Part shown: positions 19,351-26,768 of the stretch, piece after piece
Layout of the letters: every line of letters starts with the position of its first letter
Numbering within the stretch: position 1 is the stretch's first letter
Notes under the pieces: model-generated
What the model was told of the DNA's origin: nothing
What the model saw: the letters and a program-made list of their open reading frames with translations, nothing else
Databases searched by the model: none
Source: Chryseobacterium sp. 39-10
GTDB taxonomy: Bacteria; Bacteroidota; Bacteroidia; Flavobacteriales; Weeksellaceae
Assembly (NCBI GenBank): GCA_001898255.1
Contig: MKTK01000006.1
Location: 69,345-133,344 of the forward strand
Reading direction: 5' to 3'
Length of the DNA: 64,000 nucleotides
Position numbers and translations under genes: made by a program

Positions 19351-19380
19351 AAAAGCGAAGCCGATGGTTTCGCTTTTTTT
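19351..19380. terminator. Bidirectional terminator between DUF4920 and M14 peptidase genes
   Basis: Nearly perfect 12-bp stem AAAAGCGAAGCC/GGTTTCGCTTTT with a GAT loop, followed by T residues on the plus strand and A residues upstream. The M14 gene stop lies at its end, so it probably serves both convergent genes. Confidence 0.75.
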
Positions 19381-20485
19381 ACTCGACGTAAAAATTCATC
19401 GGAGCATCTAATTTTGGAAATTTTTGGTCACAAATAAATGTTTTACCGGTACAGTCAATTTCTTTCCAACCTTTTTTTCTTCCCACATCACCCACTTCTA
19501 CTACAATGGGCACGAATGAAATGTTTTCATCCCCTTCGCTGTACTCTTCTTTGTATTGCACAGCTATATCGAGTACACAATCAAAATTAGTATTAAGCTT
19601 CACATTTCTGTACACCACATCATAATGGGTTTCTTTATTCTCCGGAATTTTTTCGTAATTCTCCCATCCTGATATACTTCCCTTTAACTCTGAAATAGCC
19701 GTAAGCCCTTCGTACAAAGCGATGGTATAAAATTTCCGCGTGTTCTCTCGTAAATAATCGCCTGGAAAATGTCCACCTTCGTACAAAATCGATGCAATGC
19801 CCATTTTCATAAAATTATCTCCGGTAGAAGTAGGATAAAACTCGTCAGAGTACCTTGCCACCTGATTTTTGAGTTCACCTTTAATGCTTTTATAAATTTT
19901 ACTGATAACGGCCATCGCCTTCTTTCGGGTTTCTGTGATATCGCGCTCATAATTTTGAGCGGGCGCAAGAAAAGCGAGTGTAGCGGGATGTTTTCCATCT
20001 GTGCTGAAAATGGTGCGCTGTTCGTGCAAATTCATCGCATACTGGTATTTCCTATTTTTTGCGATTTTCTTTAATAGGGGCAATTCTTTACTCGACATTT
20101 TTAAGAAATCACGGTTCATGTCGATATCAAGGGCATTTCTCCTGGTCCATTTCTCTGCACCGTCCGGATTGAGCATAAAAATAAAATCTAGCGTGATTTC
20201 TTTGAACAGCTTTTCGTGAAGATCCGGCTGATGTTTAAAAACCTCCAGCAAATCAAGCATAGCAAGTGTGGAGTTGGCTTCATTTCCATGCATTTGAGAC
20301 CAAGCCAAAACTTTTGTTTCTCCCGAACCCAACGTCATTTTGTAAATCGGTTTACCTAATGTGGACGTACCAATTTCCGAAATAAAACTGCTGTAATTCT
20401 GCTGTAGGAAAAAAAATAATTTTTCCGGGGAAATATACCGGTTTGGGAAATTGGGGTTTTTGCGGTAGATGAAATCTTTGTGCAT
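19379..20485 (-). CDS. M14 family zinc carboxypeptidase
   Basis: 368 residues. Zinc ligands of the M14 fold are visible: MHGNEANS (His and Glu of HxxE) and NLHEQR (third His). Substrate-binding residues appear in NPDGAEKWTRRNALDIDMNRD, and YEGGHFPGDY carries a candidate catalytic Glu. No signal peptide is seen, so the enzyme is likely cytoplasmic. The C-terminal ~90 residues form an extra domain not needed for catalysis. It removes C-terminal residues from peptides, possibly peptidoglycan-derived ones; the substrate is not evident. It is convergent with the DUF4920 gene. Confidence 0.82.
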   Translation of the reverse strand: MHKDFIYRKNPNFPNRYISPEKLFFFLQQNYSSFISEIGTSTLGKPIYKMTLGSGETKVLAWSQMHGNEANSTLAMLDLLEVFKHQPDLHEKLFKEITLDFIFMLNPDGAEKWTRRNALDIDMNRDFLKMSSKELPLLKKIAKNRKYQYAMNLHEQRTIFSTDGKHPATLAFLAPAQNYERDITETRKKAMAVISKIYKSIKGELKNQVARYSDEFYPTSTGDNFMKMGIASILYEGGHFPGDYLRENTRKFYTIALYEGLTAISELKGSISGWENYEKIPENKETHYDVVYRNVKLNTNFDCVLDIAVQYKEEYSEGDENISFVPIVVEVGDVGRKKGWKEIDCTGKTFICDQKFPKLDAPMNFYVE

Positions 20486-20539
20486 GGAGACTATTTTTTA
20501 CAGATTTCAAAATTAACTTTTTTCCAACAATTATAATAA

Positions 20540-20553
20540 TTTACTTATGTAAA
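20540..20553. promoter_or_regulatory. Palindrome TTTAC-N4-GTAAA, distal operator candidate of terC
   Basis: Perfect 5+4+5 inverted repeat (TTTAC TTAT GTAAA). The same motif recurs before the XRE repressor gene. It lies ~290 bp upstream of terC and close to the divergent M14 peptidase start, so it may act on either gene. Confidence 0.45.
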
Positions 20554-20773
20554 ATAATTAAACAAGTCAAAATGCCAGTTTGTCTGTTGGTAAAATTGTG
20601 GATTAAATTAATGACAAATTGAAAATATAAAATTATATAAATCAGTATTTTATGTAAATCAATTCAATAACATTATTAATTGTACTTTAAGTTGAATTGG
20701 TACGTGCAAACTTCGTTTGAGTGAAACTTTTTTAAACATGTAAACATTTTTTTCATTGTGTAACAAAAGATAA

Positions 20774-20787
20774 ATTACAATTGTAAA
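20774..20787. promoter_or_regulatory. Palindrome ATTAC-N4-GTAAA, proximal operator candidate of terC
   Basis: Nine of ten arm positions match the TTTAC-N4-GTAAA motif; the core TTACAATTGTAA is a perfect 12-bp palindrome. It ends 24 bp before the terC -7 element, so a bound protein would cover the -33 region. Confidence 0.5.
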
Positions 20788-20811
20788 TTATAGCAAAAAC
20801 GATTTATTACC

Positions 20812-20819
20812 TATCTTTG
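20812..20819 (+). promoter_or_regulatory. Putative -7 element of terC
   Basis: TATCTTTG matches TAnnTTTG 14 bp before the ATG. A TTG at 20781 is 28 bp upstream, longer than usual, and falls in the palindrome. Confidence 0.45.
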
Positions 20820-20833
20820 TTCACATTTATATT

Positions 20834-21925
20834 ATGACAAGCGAAAGTATTTTTTTAGTAGGTTTCCTGTGTTTTATCGGGTTAATCTTGGCCGTGGATT
20901 TAGGGCTTTTTGGCAAAAAATCAGAAACTGTTTCCATGAAGCAAGCAGGGATCATGAGTTTTTTGGTGGTTGCATTGTCCATGTGCTTTTATTTTGTTCT
21001 CTTTAGGTATGGGCATTTGCTGCATGGCATCGACAGTATGGAACGGTTGCAGGAGGTGATCCATAAACACCACCACCCTGTTCGGGTGATCCCGAATGAT
21101 TTGGAAAGCAGCATCCAACTCTACAATCACAACCTTGGTTTGGAGTATCTTACCGGCTATGTGGTAGAATATGCACTGTCTGTGGATAATATATTCGTCA
21201 TAGTATTGATTTTTACAGCGTTTGGTGTCGCTCCCAAAAATTATCATCGCGTACTTTTCTGGGGAATCCTAGGTGCCATCGTGATGCGGTTTATCTTCAT
21301 TTTCGTGGGCGCCGCACTTATTCAAAAATTTGAATGGATCATGTATGTATTTGGAGCATTCCTTATTTATACTGGAGTTCGGATGTTTATCGATAGAAAC
21401 AGTAAGGATAAAATTGATACGCAGAACCATCCGGTGGTGAGGTTTGCCAATAAATATTTTAAAGTTCATAACCACTTTGTTGGCAATAAGTTTTTCGTAA
21501 CGGTAGACGGTGTGCGGAAGATGACCCCACTTTTTCTCGTCCTTTTAATTATTGAGGGTACAGATTTGATATTTGCAGTAGACAGCATCCCTGCTATATT
21601 TTCAGTGACCAAAGATCCTTATGTGGTCTTCTTTTCTAACATTTTTGCCATTATAGGTCTGCGGTCAATGTTCTTTCTTCTTGCAGGAATTCTAGACAAG
21701 TTCCGCTTCCTGAAAGTAGGTTTGGCAGCACTGTTAACTTTTATTGGTTTGAAAATGATCTTCCATCATTACTTGGAAGATTGGGGATTTTCCACCACAG
21801 ATTCACTCTTCATCATTATCGGTATTTTAGGATTGAGTATTGTACTTTCACTCATCTTCCCGGAGAATAAAAAAGAACGAAAATTGAAGTTTGATCCTGA
21901 AAATGATGAAAATATTCGTCACTAA
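20834..21925 (+). CDS. TerC family integral membrane protein (Alx-like)
   Basis: 363 residues, 8-9 membrane helices. The family signature ALSVDNIFVIVLIF and the second acidic repeat IIEGTDLIFAVDSIPAIF carry the membrane-buried Asp/Glu residues thought to bind metal. Length and spacing match Alx/TerC proteins, which export Mn2+ (Alx, MeeF/MeeY) or support metalation of secreted proteins. A cytoplasmic His-rich loop (HKHHHP, ~78) is extra. It is flanked by repeated palindromes shared with the XRE gene downstream, so I infer control by that repressor. Confidence 0.87.
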   Translation: MTSESIFLVGFLCFIGLILAVDLGLFGKKSETVSMKQAGIMSFLVVALSMCFYFVLFRYGHLLHGIDSMERLQEVIHKHHHPVRVIPNDLESSIQLYNHNLGLEYLTGYVVEYALSVDNIFVIVLIFTAFGVAPKNYHRVLFWGILGAIVMRFIFIFVGAALIQKFEWIMYVFGAFLIYTGVRMFIDRNSKDKIDTQNHPVVRFANKYFKVHNHFVGNKFFVTVDGVRKMTPLFLVLLIIEGTDLIFAVDSIPAIFSVTKDPYVVFFSNIFAIIGLRSMFFLLAGILDKFRFLKVGLAALLTFIGLKMIFHHYLEDWGFSTTDSLFIIIGILGLSIVLSLIFPENKKERKLKFDPENDENIRH

Positions 21926-21978
21926 TTCATTACTGTAAATAATTAAAATAATTAAAAACCAGTACGTTATGTATTGGT

Positions 21979-21992
21979 TTTACTTTTGTAAA
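21979..21992. promoter_or_regulatory. Palindrome TTTAC-N4-GTAAA upstream of the XRE gene
   Basis: Perfect arms (TTTAC TTTT GTAAA). It contains a TACTTTTG sequence resembling a -7 element. It is the first of three copies spaced 33-34 bp apart. Confidence 0.5.
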
Positions 21993-22011
21993 TCACTATC
22001 TTCTTAATTAT

Positions 22012-22059
22012 TTTACATTTGTGTTTTAATAATGTAAATAGTTTGTTTACATTTGTAAT
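22012..22059 (+). promoter_or_regulatory. Promoter/operator region of the XRE regulator
   Basis: Two TACATTTG elements (22014-22021 and 22048-22055) fit TAnnTTTG. Each sits in a copy of the palindrome: a degenerate one starting at 22012 and a 9/10 match (TTTAC ATTT GTAAT) at 22046-22059, ending 1 bp before the ATG at 22061. Binding by the encoded repressor would block its own start. Autoregulation is inferred. Confidence 0.45.
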
Positions 22060-22060
22060 T

Positions 22061-22573
22061 ATGAATTTGAACGAGCAAATTTCAAAAGTAATTGAATATT
22101 CGGGTTTTTCTCTTTCCGAGTTTGCAGATGAAATTGAGGTGCAACGATCCAGCATCTCACATATCACTTCTGGAAGAAATAAACCTTCACTTGATTTTCT
22201 GGTCAAGATTAAAAACCGATTTCCCGAATTACAGTGGGATTGGCTTATTAAAGGTGAAGGTGAAATGAAAAAAACTGAGCTGAAAGAAACTGTTTCCGAA
22301 AAACCAAAAGCCAGTACACTACCCGATCTATTTTCTTTAATTGATGACGATAATTTTGGTATCACCGAAAGTGAAGATCAGGTGATGAAAGAAAATCCGC
22401 GAGAATCTAAAATTTCTGCATCAGGGGAAGATAAAAATAAAATAAGCGATTCTCAGCCATTAGAAGTTAAGGAAAGTGTGGCGTCATATCAACTTCCTGC
22501 AAATCAAGAAAATAAGATAAAGCGAATTGTGATTTTCTTTGAAAGTGGAAAATTTGAAAGTTTTGAGCCCTAA
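22061..22573 (+). CDS. XRE-type helix-turn-helix transcriptional regulator
   Basis: 170 residues from the ATG at 22061; an upstream in-frame start at 22019 is rejected because it overlaps the promoter. Residues ~5-60 form a Cro/C1-type HTH (SLSEFADEIEVQRSSISHITSGRNKPSLDFLVKI). The rest is a polar, Glu/Lys/Ser-rich linker with low complexity and a short hydrophobic C-terminal patch (IKRIVIFFESGKFE) that may dimerise. No protease or metal-sensing domain is visible. It lies between terC and an AAA ATPase, with repeated palindromes in its own promoter. Similar stand-alone HTH proteins are common in Flavobacteriia; the inducer is unknown. Confidence 0.82.
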   Translation: MNLNEQISKVIEYSGFSLSEFADEIEVQRSSISHITSGRNKPSLDFLVKIKNRFPELQWDWLIKGEGEMKKTELKETVSEKPKASTLPDLFSLIDDDNFGITESEDQVMKENPRESKISASGEDKNKISDSQPLEVKESVASYQLPANQENKIKRIVIFFESGKFESFEP

Positions 22574-22702
22574 AACGGTTTTTCGTTGTTTTTAGGAATG
22601 CCTCCCTTCTTTCTCTTTCACCCTCGCGATCAATTAAGAGCTATGGTTTAGATTTCACTGGCATAAAATTCGCAGTTTTATGAAGTCGCTAAAAGTCAAC
22701 CT

Positions 22703-24049
22703 ATGAAACTAGAAAAATTAGCCAATGAACTTCATTTACCGGCAGAAGTACTCATCCGATTTATTTCTGATTTCGAATTGAATCCGTCCGATTGCATCAC
22801 GAAACAGCATGACGTGAAAGATGATTTCGAAAAGTTTGCACGGGAAAACACCGACTTTCTTAAGAAGTACGACAAAGATTTGAAAACCCCAAAATCGGTG
22901 GAAGAAATCGCATCCATTCTTGAACAGCCCAATGATAAAATTGCAGAAATCATTCATCGGAAGAACCCGCCCATTTACGATAACGGAATGTATAAATCAT
23001 CTGTTTCCACTTTCGCAATTGACTATCAATTAGGTGGAAACTATCAGTTTATGTATGACTATTTTGGAAAAAAAACATATTTAAATGAATGGAACTTCAT
23101 TGGTTATCGCGATATTTTTTTCTTTATTTCGCGGGAGTTGGAACCCTTCATAAGCAGTCTGGAAATGAGCGATTGGGGTCTGCACAAGCCCGTCGGCATT
23201 ATCCTCTATGGTCCGCCCGGCAGCGGTAAAATATTTTGGGCCAGAAAAATTGCCGAAATCATAGGATACCAGTTCAAAGAGGTCAAGAAACACTACATGG
23301 GAACGTCGTTTATCAATGGTACAAAAACCAATTTTAACGATTTTCTTGTGATGATGATGAAGGACGAAAAAGTGCTATTATTCATGGAAGATTTTGATAC
23401 CATTATGAGCATGCGAAATGACGAACAATCGGTAAATTCATGCGATGAAGAAACCAAGGAAATCGTGTTGCACTACATCAGTCATTTCGAGGAAGAAAAT
23501 TTACTGATGGTAGGTTCTGCCAATTCAACTTTTAACATTGACCGCGAAATAATGGCTCCCGGAAGGTTTGACGTAAGAATTCCCATATTTCCGCCCAATG
23601 TTCAGGAACGTTGTGAAATGCTTCTCTACCATATGATTGAAAACCTTACGCAAGATTCATTGTTGATGAAAATACTGGTACGAAATGATGCAGACCATCT
23701 TCCATTCTGGCAACAAACCGCCGACCGGATGAAAGCATTCTCCAATACCATGATTATCGACTTTACCCAAAGTTTAAAAAAGAAAATTAGAAACCTGTAT
23801 TTGAACAAAAAATCAACAGAAATCACTATTGACGAACACATGATGAACACCGCTTTTCGAGAAGCTTCATTCAAATTGACAGAAGAATACCTGACGCAAG
23901 TCGATCAGTTTATTGTGGACGTTTCACAGGGCAACTACGACGATTTTCCGGAAAGAATTTCCCAGTTGAAAACCGAACTTGAAAGTTATAAAATTGTGGA
24001 AACTCCACGAAAATCTATTGGTTTTGCCCATAACAGTGACCAAGAGTAA
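22703..24049 (+). CDS. AAA family ATPase with IF2-N-like N-terminal helix-turn domain and variant Walker A
   Basis: 448 residues. The first ~60 (LANELHLPAEVLIRFISDF) resemble the small helical domain at the N-terminus of IF-2. A AAA+ module spans ~155-330: Walker A is GPPGSGKIF (about residues 171-179), with Ile in place of the usual Thr/Ser after Lys; Walker B is LLFMEDFDTI with Glu-Asp rather than Asp-Glu; then VGSANST as sensor 1 and APGRFDVRI as the arginine region. The C-terminal ~100 residues are helical. The Ile codon is ATA where ACA would give Thr, a single transition. Such proteins may act as remodelling ATPases, but loss of the Mg2+-binding hydroxyl may slow ATP hydrolysis. No partner gene is obvious. 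Confidence 0.8.
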   Translation: MKLEKLANELHLPAEVLIRFISDFELNPSDCITKQHDVKDDFEKFARENTDFLKKYDKDLKTPKSVEEIASILEQPNDKIAEIIHRKNPPIYDNGMYKSSVSTFAIDYQLGGNYQFMYDYFGKKTYLNEWNFIGYRDIFFFISRELEPFISSLEMSDWGLHKPVGIILYGPPGSGKIFWARKIAEIIGYQFKEVKKHYMGTSFINGTKTNFNDFLVMMMKDEKVLLFMEDFDTIMSMRNDEQSVNSCDEETKEIVLHYISHFEEENLLMVGSANSTFNIDREIMAPGRFDVRIPIFPPNVQERCEMLLYHMIENLTQDSLLMKILVRNDADHLPFWQQTADRMKAFSNTMIIDFTQSLKKKIRNLYLNKKSTEITIDEHMMNTAFREASFKLTEEYLTQVDQFIVDVSQGNYDDFPERISQLKTELESYKIVETPRKSIGFAHNSDQE

Positions 24050-24089
24050 TCTGCTCATCTCCTTAATCAAAAGCAATTGATCTCCAATG

Positions 24090-24284
24090 CTATTTTTTGG
24101 TTTTCTTCTTTTCTGGCGGAACTTTTAATCCATGTTCTCGCGCTTCGGAAATTGCAATAGCAACGGCCTGCTTTCGATCCGTCACCTCTTTACCGGAAGA
24201 CGATTTCAGTGTTCCTTCTTTAAACTCATGCATCACTTCGCCGATTTTTTCTGCTGCCTTCGCTGAATATTTTTTAGAAGCCAT
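24090..24284 (-). CDS. Small basic DUF6496-domain protein
   Basis: 64 residues, Lys-rich at both ends. The central VMHEFKEGTLKSSSGKEVTDRKQAVAIAISEAREHG matches DUF6496, a short family found in many bacteria, sometimes near stress genes. Its charge suggests nucleic acid binding, but no function is known. It is convergent with the AAA ATPase gene and divergent from the peptidase gene. Confidence 0.78.
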   Translation of the reverse strand: MASKKYSAKAAEKIGEVMHEFKEGTLKSSSGKEVTDRKQAVAIAISEAREHGLKVPPEKKKTKK

Positions 24285-24380
24285 AACAGTTTTTTTAAGT
24301 AGTTAATAAAATACTGATTATCAAACCATTAAATAAAGTGTAACTTTACTTTTTGTTTAATGCTAATGTAAGAAAAACAT

Positions 24381-24388
24381 TATATTTG
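24381..24388 (+). promoter_or_regulatory. Putative -7 element of the dipeptidyl peptidase gene
   Basis: TATATTTG, an exact TAnnTTTG match, 20 bp before the ATG. The nearest TTG (24353) is 25 bp upstream, a little far. Confidence 0.5.
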
Positions 24389-24408
24389 AAGCTATTTTAT
24401 TACACCTT

Positions 24409-26535
24409 ATGAAAAAACTCGTTTTATCCATAGCGGTGTTGACTGCTTTCAACGCCTTTGCACAGGAAATTACACTCGACAAAATTTATTCCGGCTATTA
24501 TAGAGGAAAAAATATCAACGGCATCTCTTCACTTAAAAATGGAGATTCTTATGCGGTTATAGAACCGGGATCAATCGTAAAGTACTCTTATAAAACCGGG
24601 CTAAAAGAAGGAAACATAGTAGAAGGTAATTACACCTCATACACGCTAAGTGCGGACGAATCCAAGATTTTACTCCTGAAAGAAAGCCAGCCCATCTATC
24701 GGCATTCATTCTTGGGTAAATACGAAATTAAGGATTTGAAATCGGGACAAACTTTACCTCTTAACAATGGAAATTTTGTGCAGGAACCTACCTTTTCACC
24801 TGACGGAACCAAGGTGGCTTTCATTGCCGAAAACAACCTTTATTATCAGGAATTAAGCAGTGGGAAAATCACTCCGATCACTCTGGATGGGAAGAAAAAC
24901 GCCATTCTGAACGGACTTGCAGATTGGGTTTACGAAGAAGAATTCGGGCATGCACGACAATATGAATGGACCAAAAACTCGGATGCCATTGTTTATGTAA
25001 AATCTGACGAAAGCGCCGTTCCGGAAATGTATATCCCCATTTATGGTCATCAACTTTATCCTTCGGAATTGCGTTTCAAATACCCAAAAGCAGGTGAAAA
25101 CAATTCCATTGTAAGCGCACAACTCTACCGTTTAGATTCTGGGAAAAACACAACAATCGACATTTCGGCTTTTAAAAGTTATTATATTCCTAATGTCTTC
25201 CAAACCCAAAAAGCAGACGAAATGGTGCTGATTACTTCAGGAAGAATTCAGAATGCTTCTGATGTGTTGAAAGTAAATACTAAAACCGGCAAAGCCACCA
25301 AACTCTTCACCGAAACCGACGAAAAATGGGTGGATACCGATAACGTGATTTTGGAGTTCTTGGATGATAACTCCTTTATTTGGGGAAGCGAGCGAAGCGG
25401 AAACCTGCATCTTTACTGGTATGATGAAACAGGAAAACTAAAAAAACAAATCACAAAAGGCAATTGGGATGTGGTAGATTATTACGGATATAACCCTAAA
25501 ACAAATGATATTTTAGTTCGAACAACAGAAAAAGGGAGCATCAACAAAGTGATTTCAAAGATCAATATCAACAGTGGTCAGTCGGTTTTACTTTCAGACG
25601 CAGCAGGTAATAACAAAGCCGATTTTAGCGCAAATTACCACTATTTCATACAAACTACGTCCACCGCTACCCAACCCTATACTTATGTTTTGAAAGATGA
25701 TAGCGGAAAAACAGTTCGCGAATTACAGAACAATAACGCGCAGCTCAAAAAGCTTCAGGAGGATCAATTTGTGACCAAAGAGTACTTCACTGTACCCAAT
25801 GAAGCAGGCGACCAAATGAATGCCTGGATCATGAAACCCAAAAATTTTGATCCTCACAAAAAGTATCCTTTGCTGATGTTCCAGTATTCCGGTCCAGGGT
25901 CACAGCAGGTTTCTAATTCGTTTGATACAGGTAACGGGTTGTGGTTCAATCATTTGGTTCAGAAAGGATATATTGTTGCCTGTGTTGACGGACGCGGAAC
26001 GGGTTACAAAGGCAGCACATACAAAAAAGCAACCTATATGAATTTAGGAAAATATGAGATTGAAGATCAAATTGCCGCTGCGAAGTGGTTTGGTAAACAA
26101 TCCTATATCGATGCCTCACGTATCGGGATTTTCGGCTGGAGTTTCGGTGGTTATATGTCGAGCTTGGCACTCACCAAGGGTGCTGATGTTTTTAAGGCCG
26201 GAATTGCAGTTGCTCCCGTAACCAATTGGCGATATTACGATACCATTTACACCGAAAGATTTATGCGAACACCTCAGGAAAATGCAAAGGGCTATGACCA
26301 AAATTCGCCTACTGAATTTGCAAACCTATTAAAAGGAAAGTTTCTCCTCATCCACGGAACAGCTGATGACAACGTACATTTTCAAAATTCGATGGAGTTT
26401 TCAGAAGCACTGATCCAAAATAAAAAGCAATTCGATTTTATGGCTTATCCCGATAAAAACCACGGGATTTATGGAGGAAACACCAGCCGGCAACTCTATG
26501 AAAAAATGACCAACTTTATTTTGAATAACCTTTAG
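24409..26535 (+). CDS. S9 family dipeptidyl peptidase IV
   Basis: 708 residues with a Sec signal peptide (cleavage near residue 18, AFAQ). The first ~480 residues form the DPPIV beta-propeller, including WVYEEEF with the acidic pair that binds the peptide N-terminus. The catalytic domain has GWSFGGYMSS (Ser nucleophile), GTADDNVHF (Asp) and KNHGIYGG (His). DPPIV releases Xaa-Pro dipeptides from the N-terminus of peptides in the periplasm or outside the cell. Two POT peptide transporter genes follow on the same strand, which suggests that the dipeptides are taken up. No Por C-terminal signal is seen. Confidence 0.92.
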   Translation: MKKLVLSIAVLTAFNAFAQEITLDKIYSGYYRGKNINGISSLKNGDSYAVIEPGSIVKYSYKTGLKEGNIVEGNYTSYTLSADESKILLLKESQPIYRHSFLGKYEIKDLKSGQTLPLNNGNFVQEPTFSPDGTKVAFIAENNLYYQELSSGKITPITLDGKKNAILNGLADWVYEEEFGHARQYEWTKNSDAIVYVKSDESAVPEMYIPIYGHQLYPSELRFKYPKAGENNSIVSAQLYRLDSGKNTTIDISAFKSYYIPNVFQTQKADEMVLITSGRIQNASDVLKVNTKTGKATKLFTETDEKWVDTDNVILEFLDDNSFIWGSERSGNLHLYWYDETGKLKKQITKGNWDVVDYYGYNPKTNDILVRTTEKGSINKVISKININSGQSVLLSDAAGNNKADFSANYHYFIQTTSTATQPYTYVLKDDSGKTVRELQNNNAQLKKLQEDQFVTKEYFTVPNEAGDQMNAWIMKPKNFDPHKKYPLLMFQYSGPGSQQVSNSFDTGNGLWFNHLVQKGYIVACVDGRGTGYKGSTYKKATYMNLGKYEIEDQIAAAKWFGKQSYIDASRIGIFGWSFGGYMSSLALTKGADVFKAGIAVAPVTNWRYYDTIYTERFMRTPQENAKGYDQNSPTEFANLLKGKFLLIHGTADDNVHFQNSMEFSEALIQNKKQFDFMAYPDKNHGIYGGNTSRQLYEKMTNFILNNL

Positions 26536-26768
26536 AGCTTGCGATAAATTTTACTGCTAAAAGTTTTCATAGGTGTTTTGAGGTGGATTTTTTGCTTTAG
26601 GTTTGCAGATTTAGCGGGCTAAATCCAAAAAAAAAAGTAGAAAATACGCTCAAAAGTGCATTAAAATTAAGCAAAGATGATTTGCTGAAGCTTTATAACA
26701 AAATCGGTAAAATTTATCACAGGTTCTAAATTTAAAATGATTATTTTTAGCAACAATAATTGAAATCT
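26536..26768. other. Intergenic region before the first POT gene, with a start-less coding-like fragment
   Basis: From about 26603 to 26730 the plus strand stays open and ends in sequence reading SALKLSKDDLLKLYNKIGK before a TAA, but it contains no ATG, GTG or TTG start before the coding-like part. It could be a gene remnant or an AT-rich coincidence. A small hairpin (GATTTAG/CTAAATC, ~26608-26625) precedes an A run, not a T run, so it is not a plus-strand terminator. Confidence 0.25.

Larger units (their letters stand above)
20486..20833. other. AT-rich 348-bp intergenic region upstream of terC
   Basis: No coding potential on either strand. It contains a perfect palindrome at 20540-20553, a related one at 20774-20787, isolated TGTAAA half-sites (for example near 20652 and 20738) and a TAnnTTTG element. 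I see no yybP-ykoY (manganese) riboswitch consensus, although terC-type genes often carry one in other phyla. Confidence 0.6.

Noticed and set aside
20486..20833. Manganese riboswitch (yybP-ykoY) before terC
   Set aside because: No GGGGAG-type conserved loops are present; the region is AT-rich with palindromes instead.
22019..22060. Upstream start for the XRE gene
   Set aside because: Lies within the promoter/operator repeats.
26608..26640. Terminator after the dipeptidyl peptidase gene
   Set aside because: The hairpin is followed by A residues on the plus strand and has no minus-strand gene to end.
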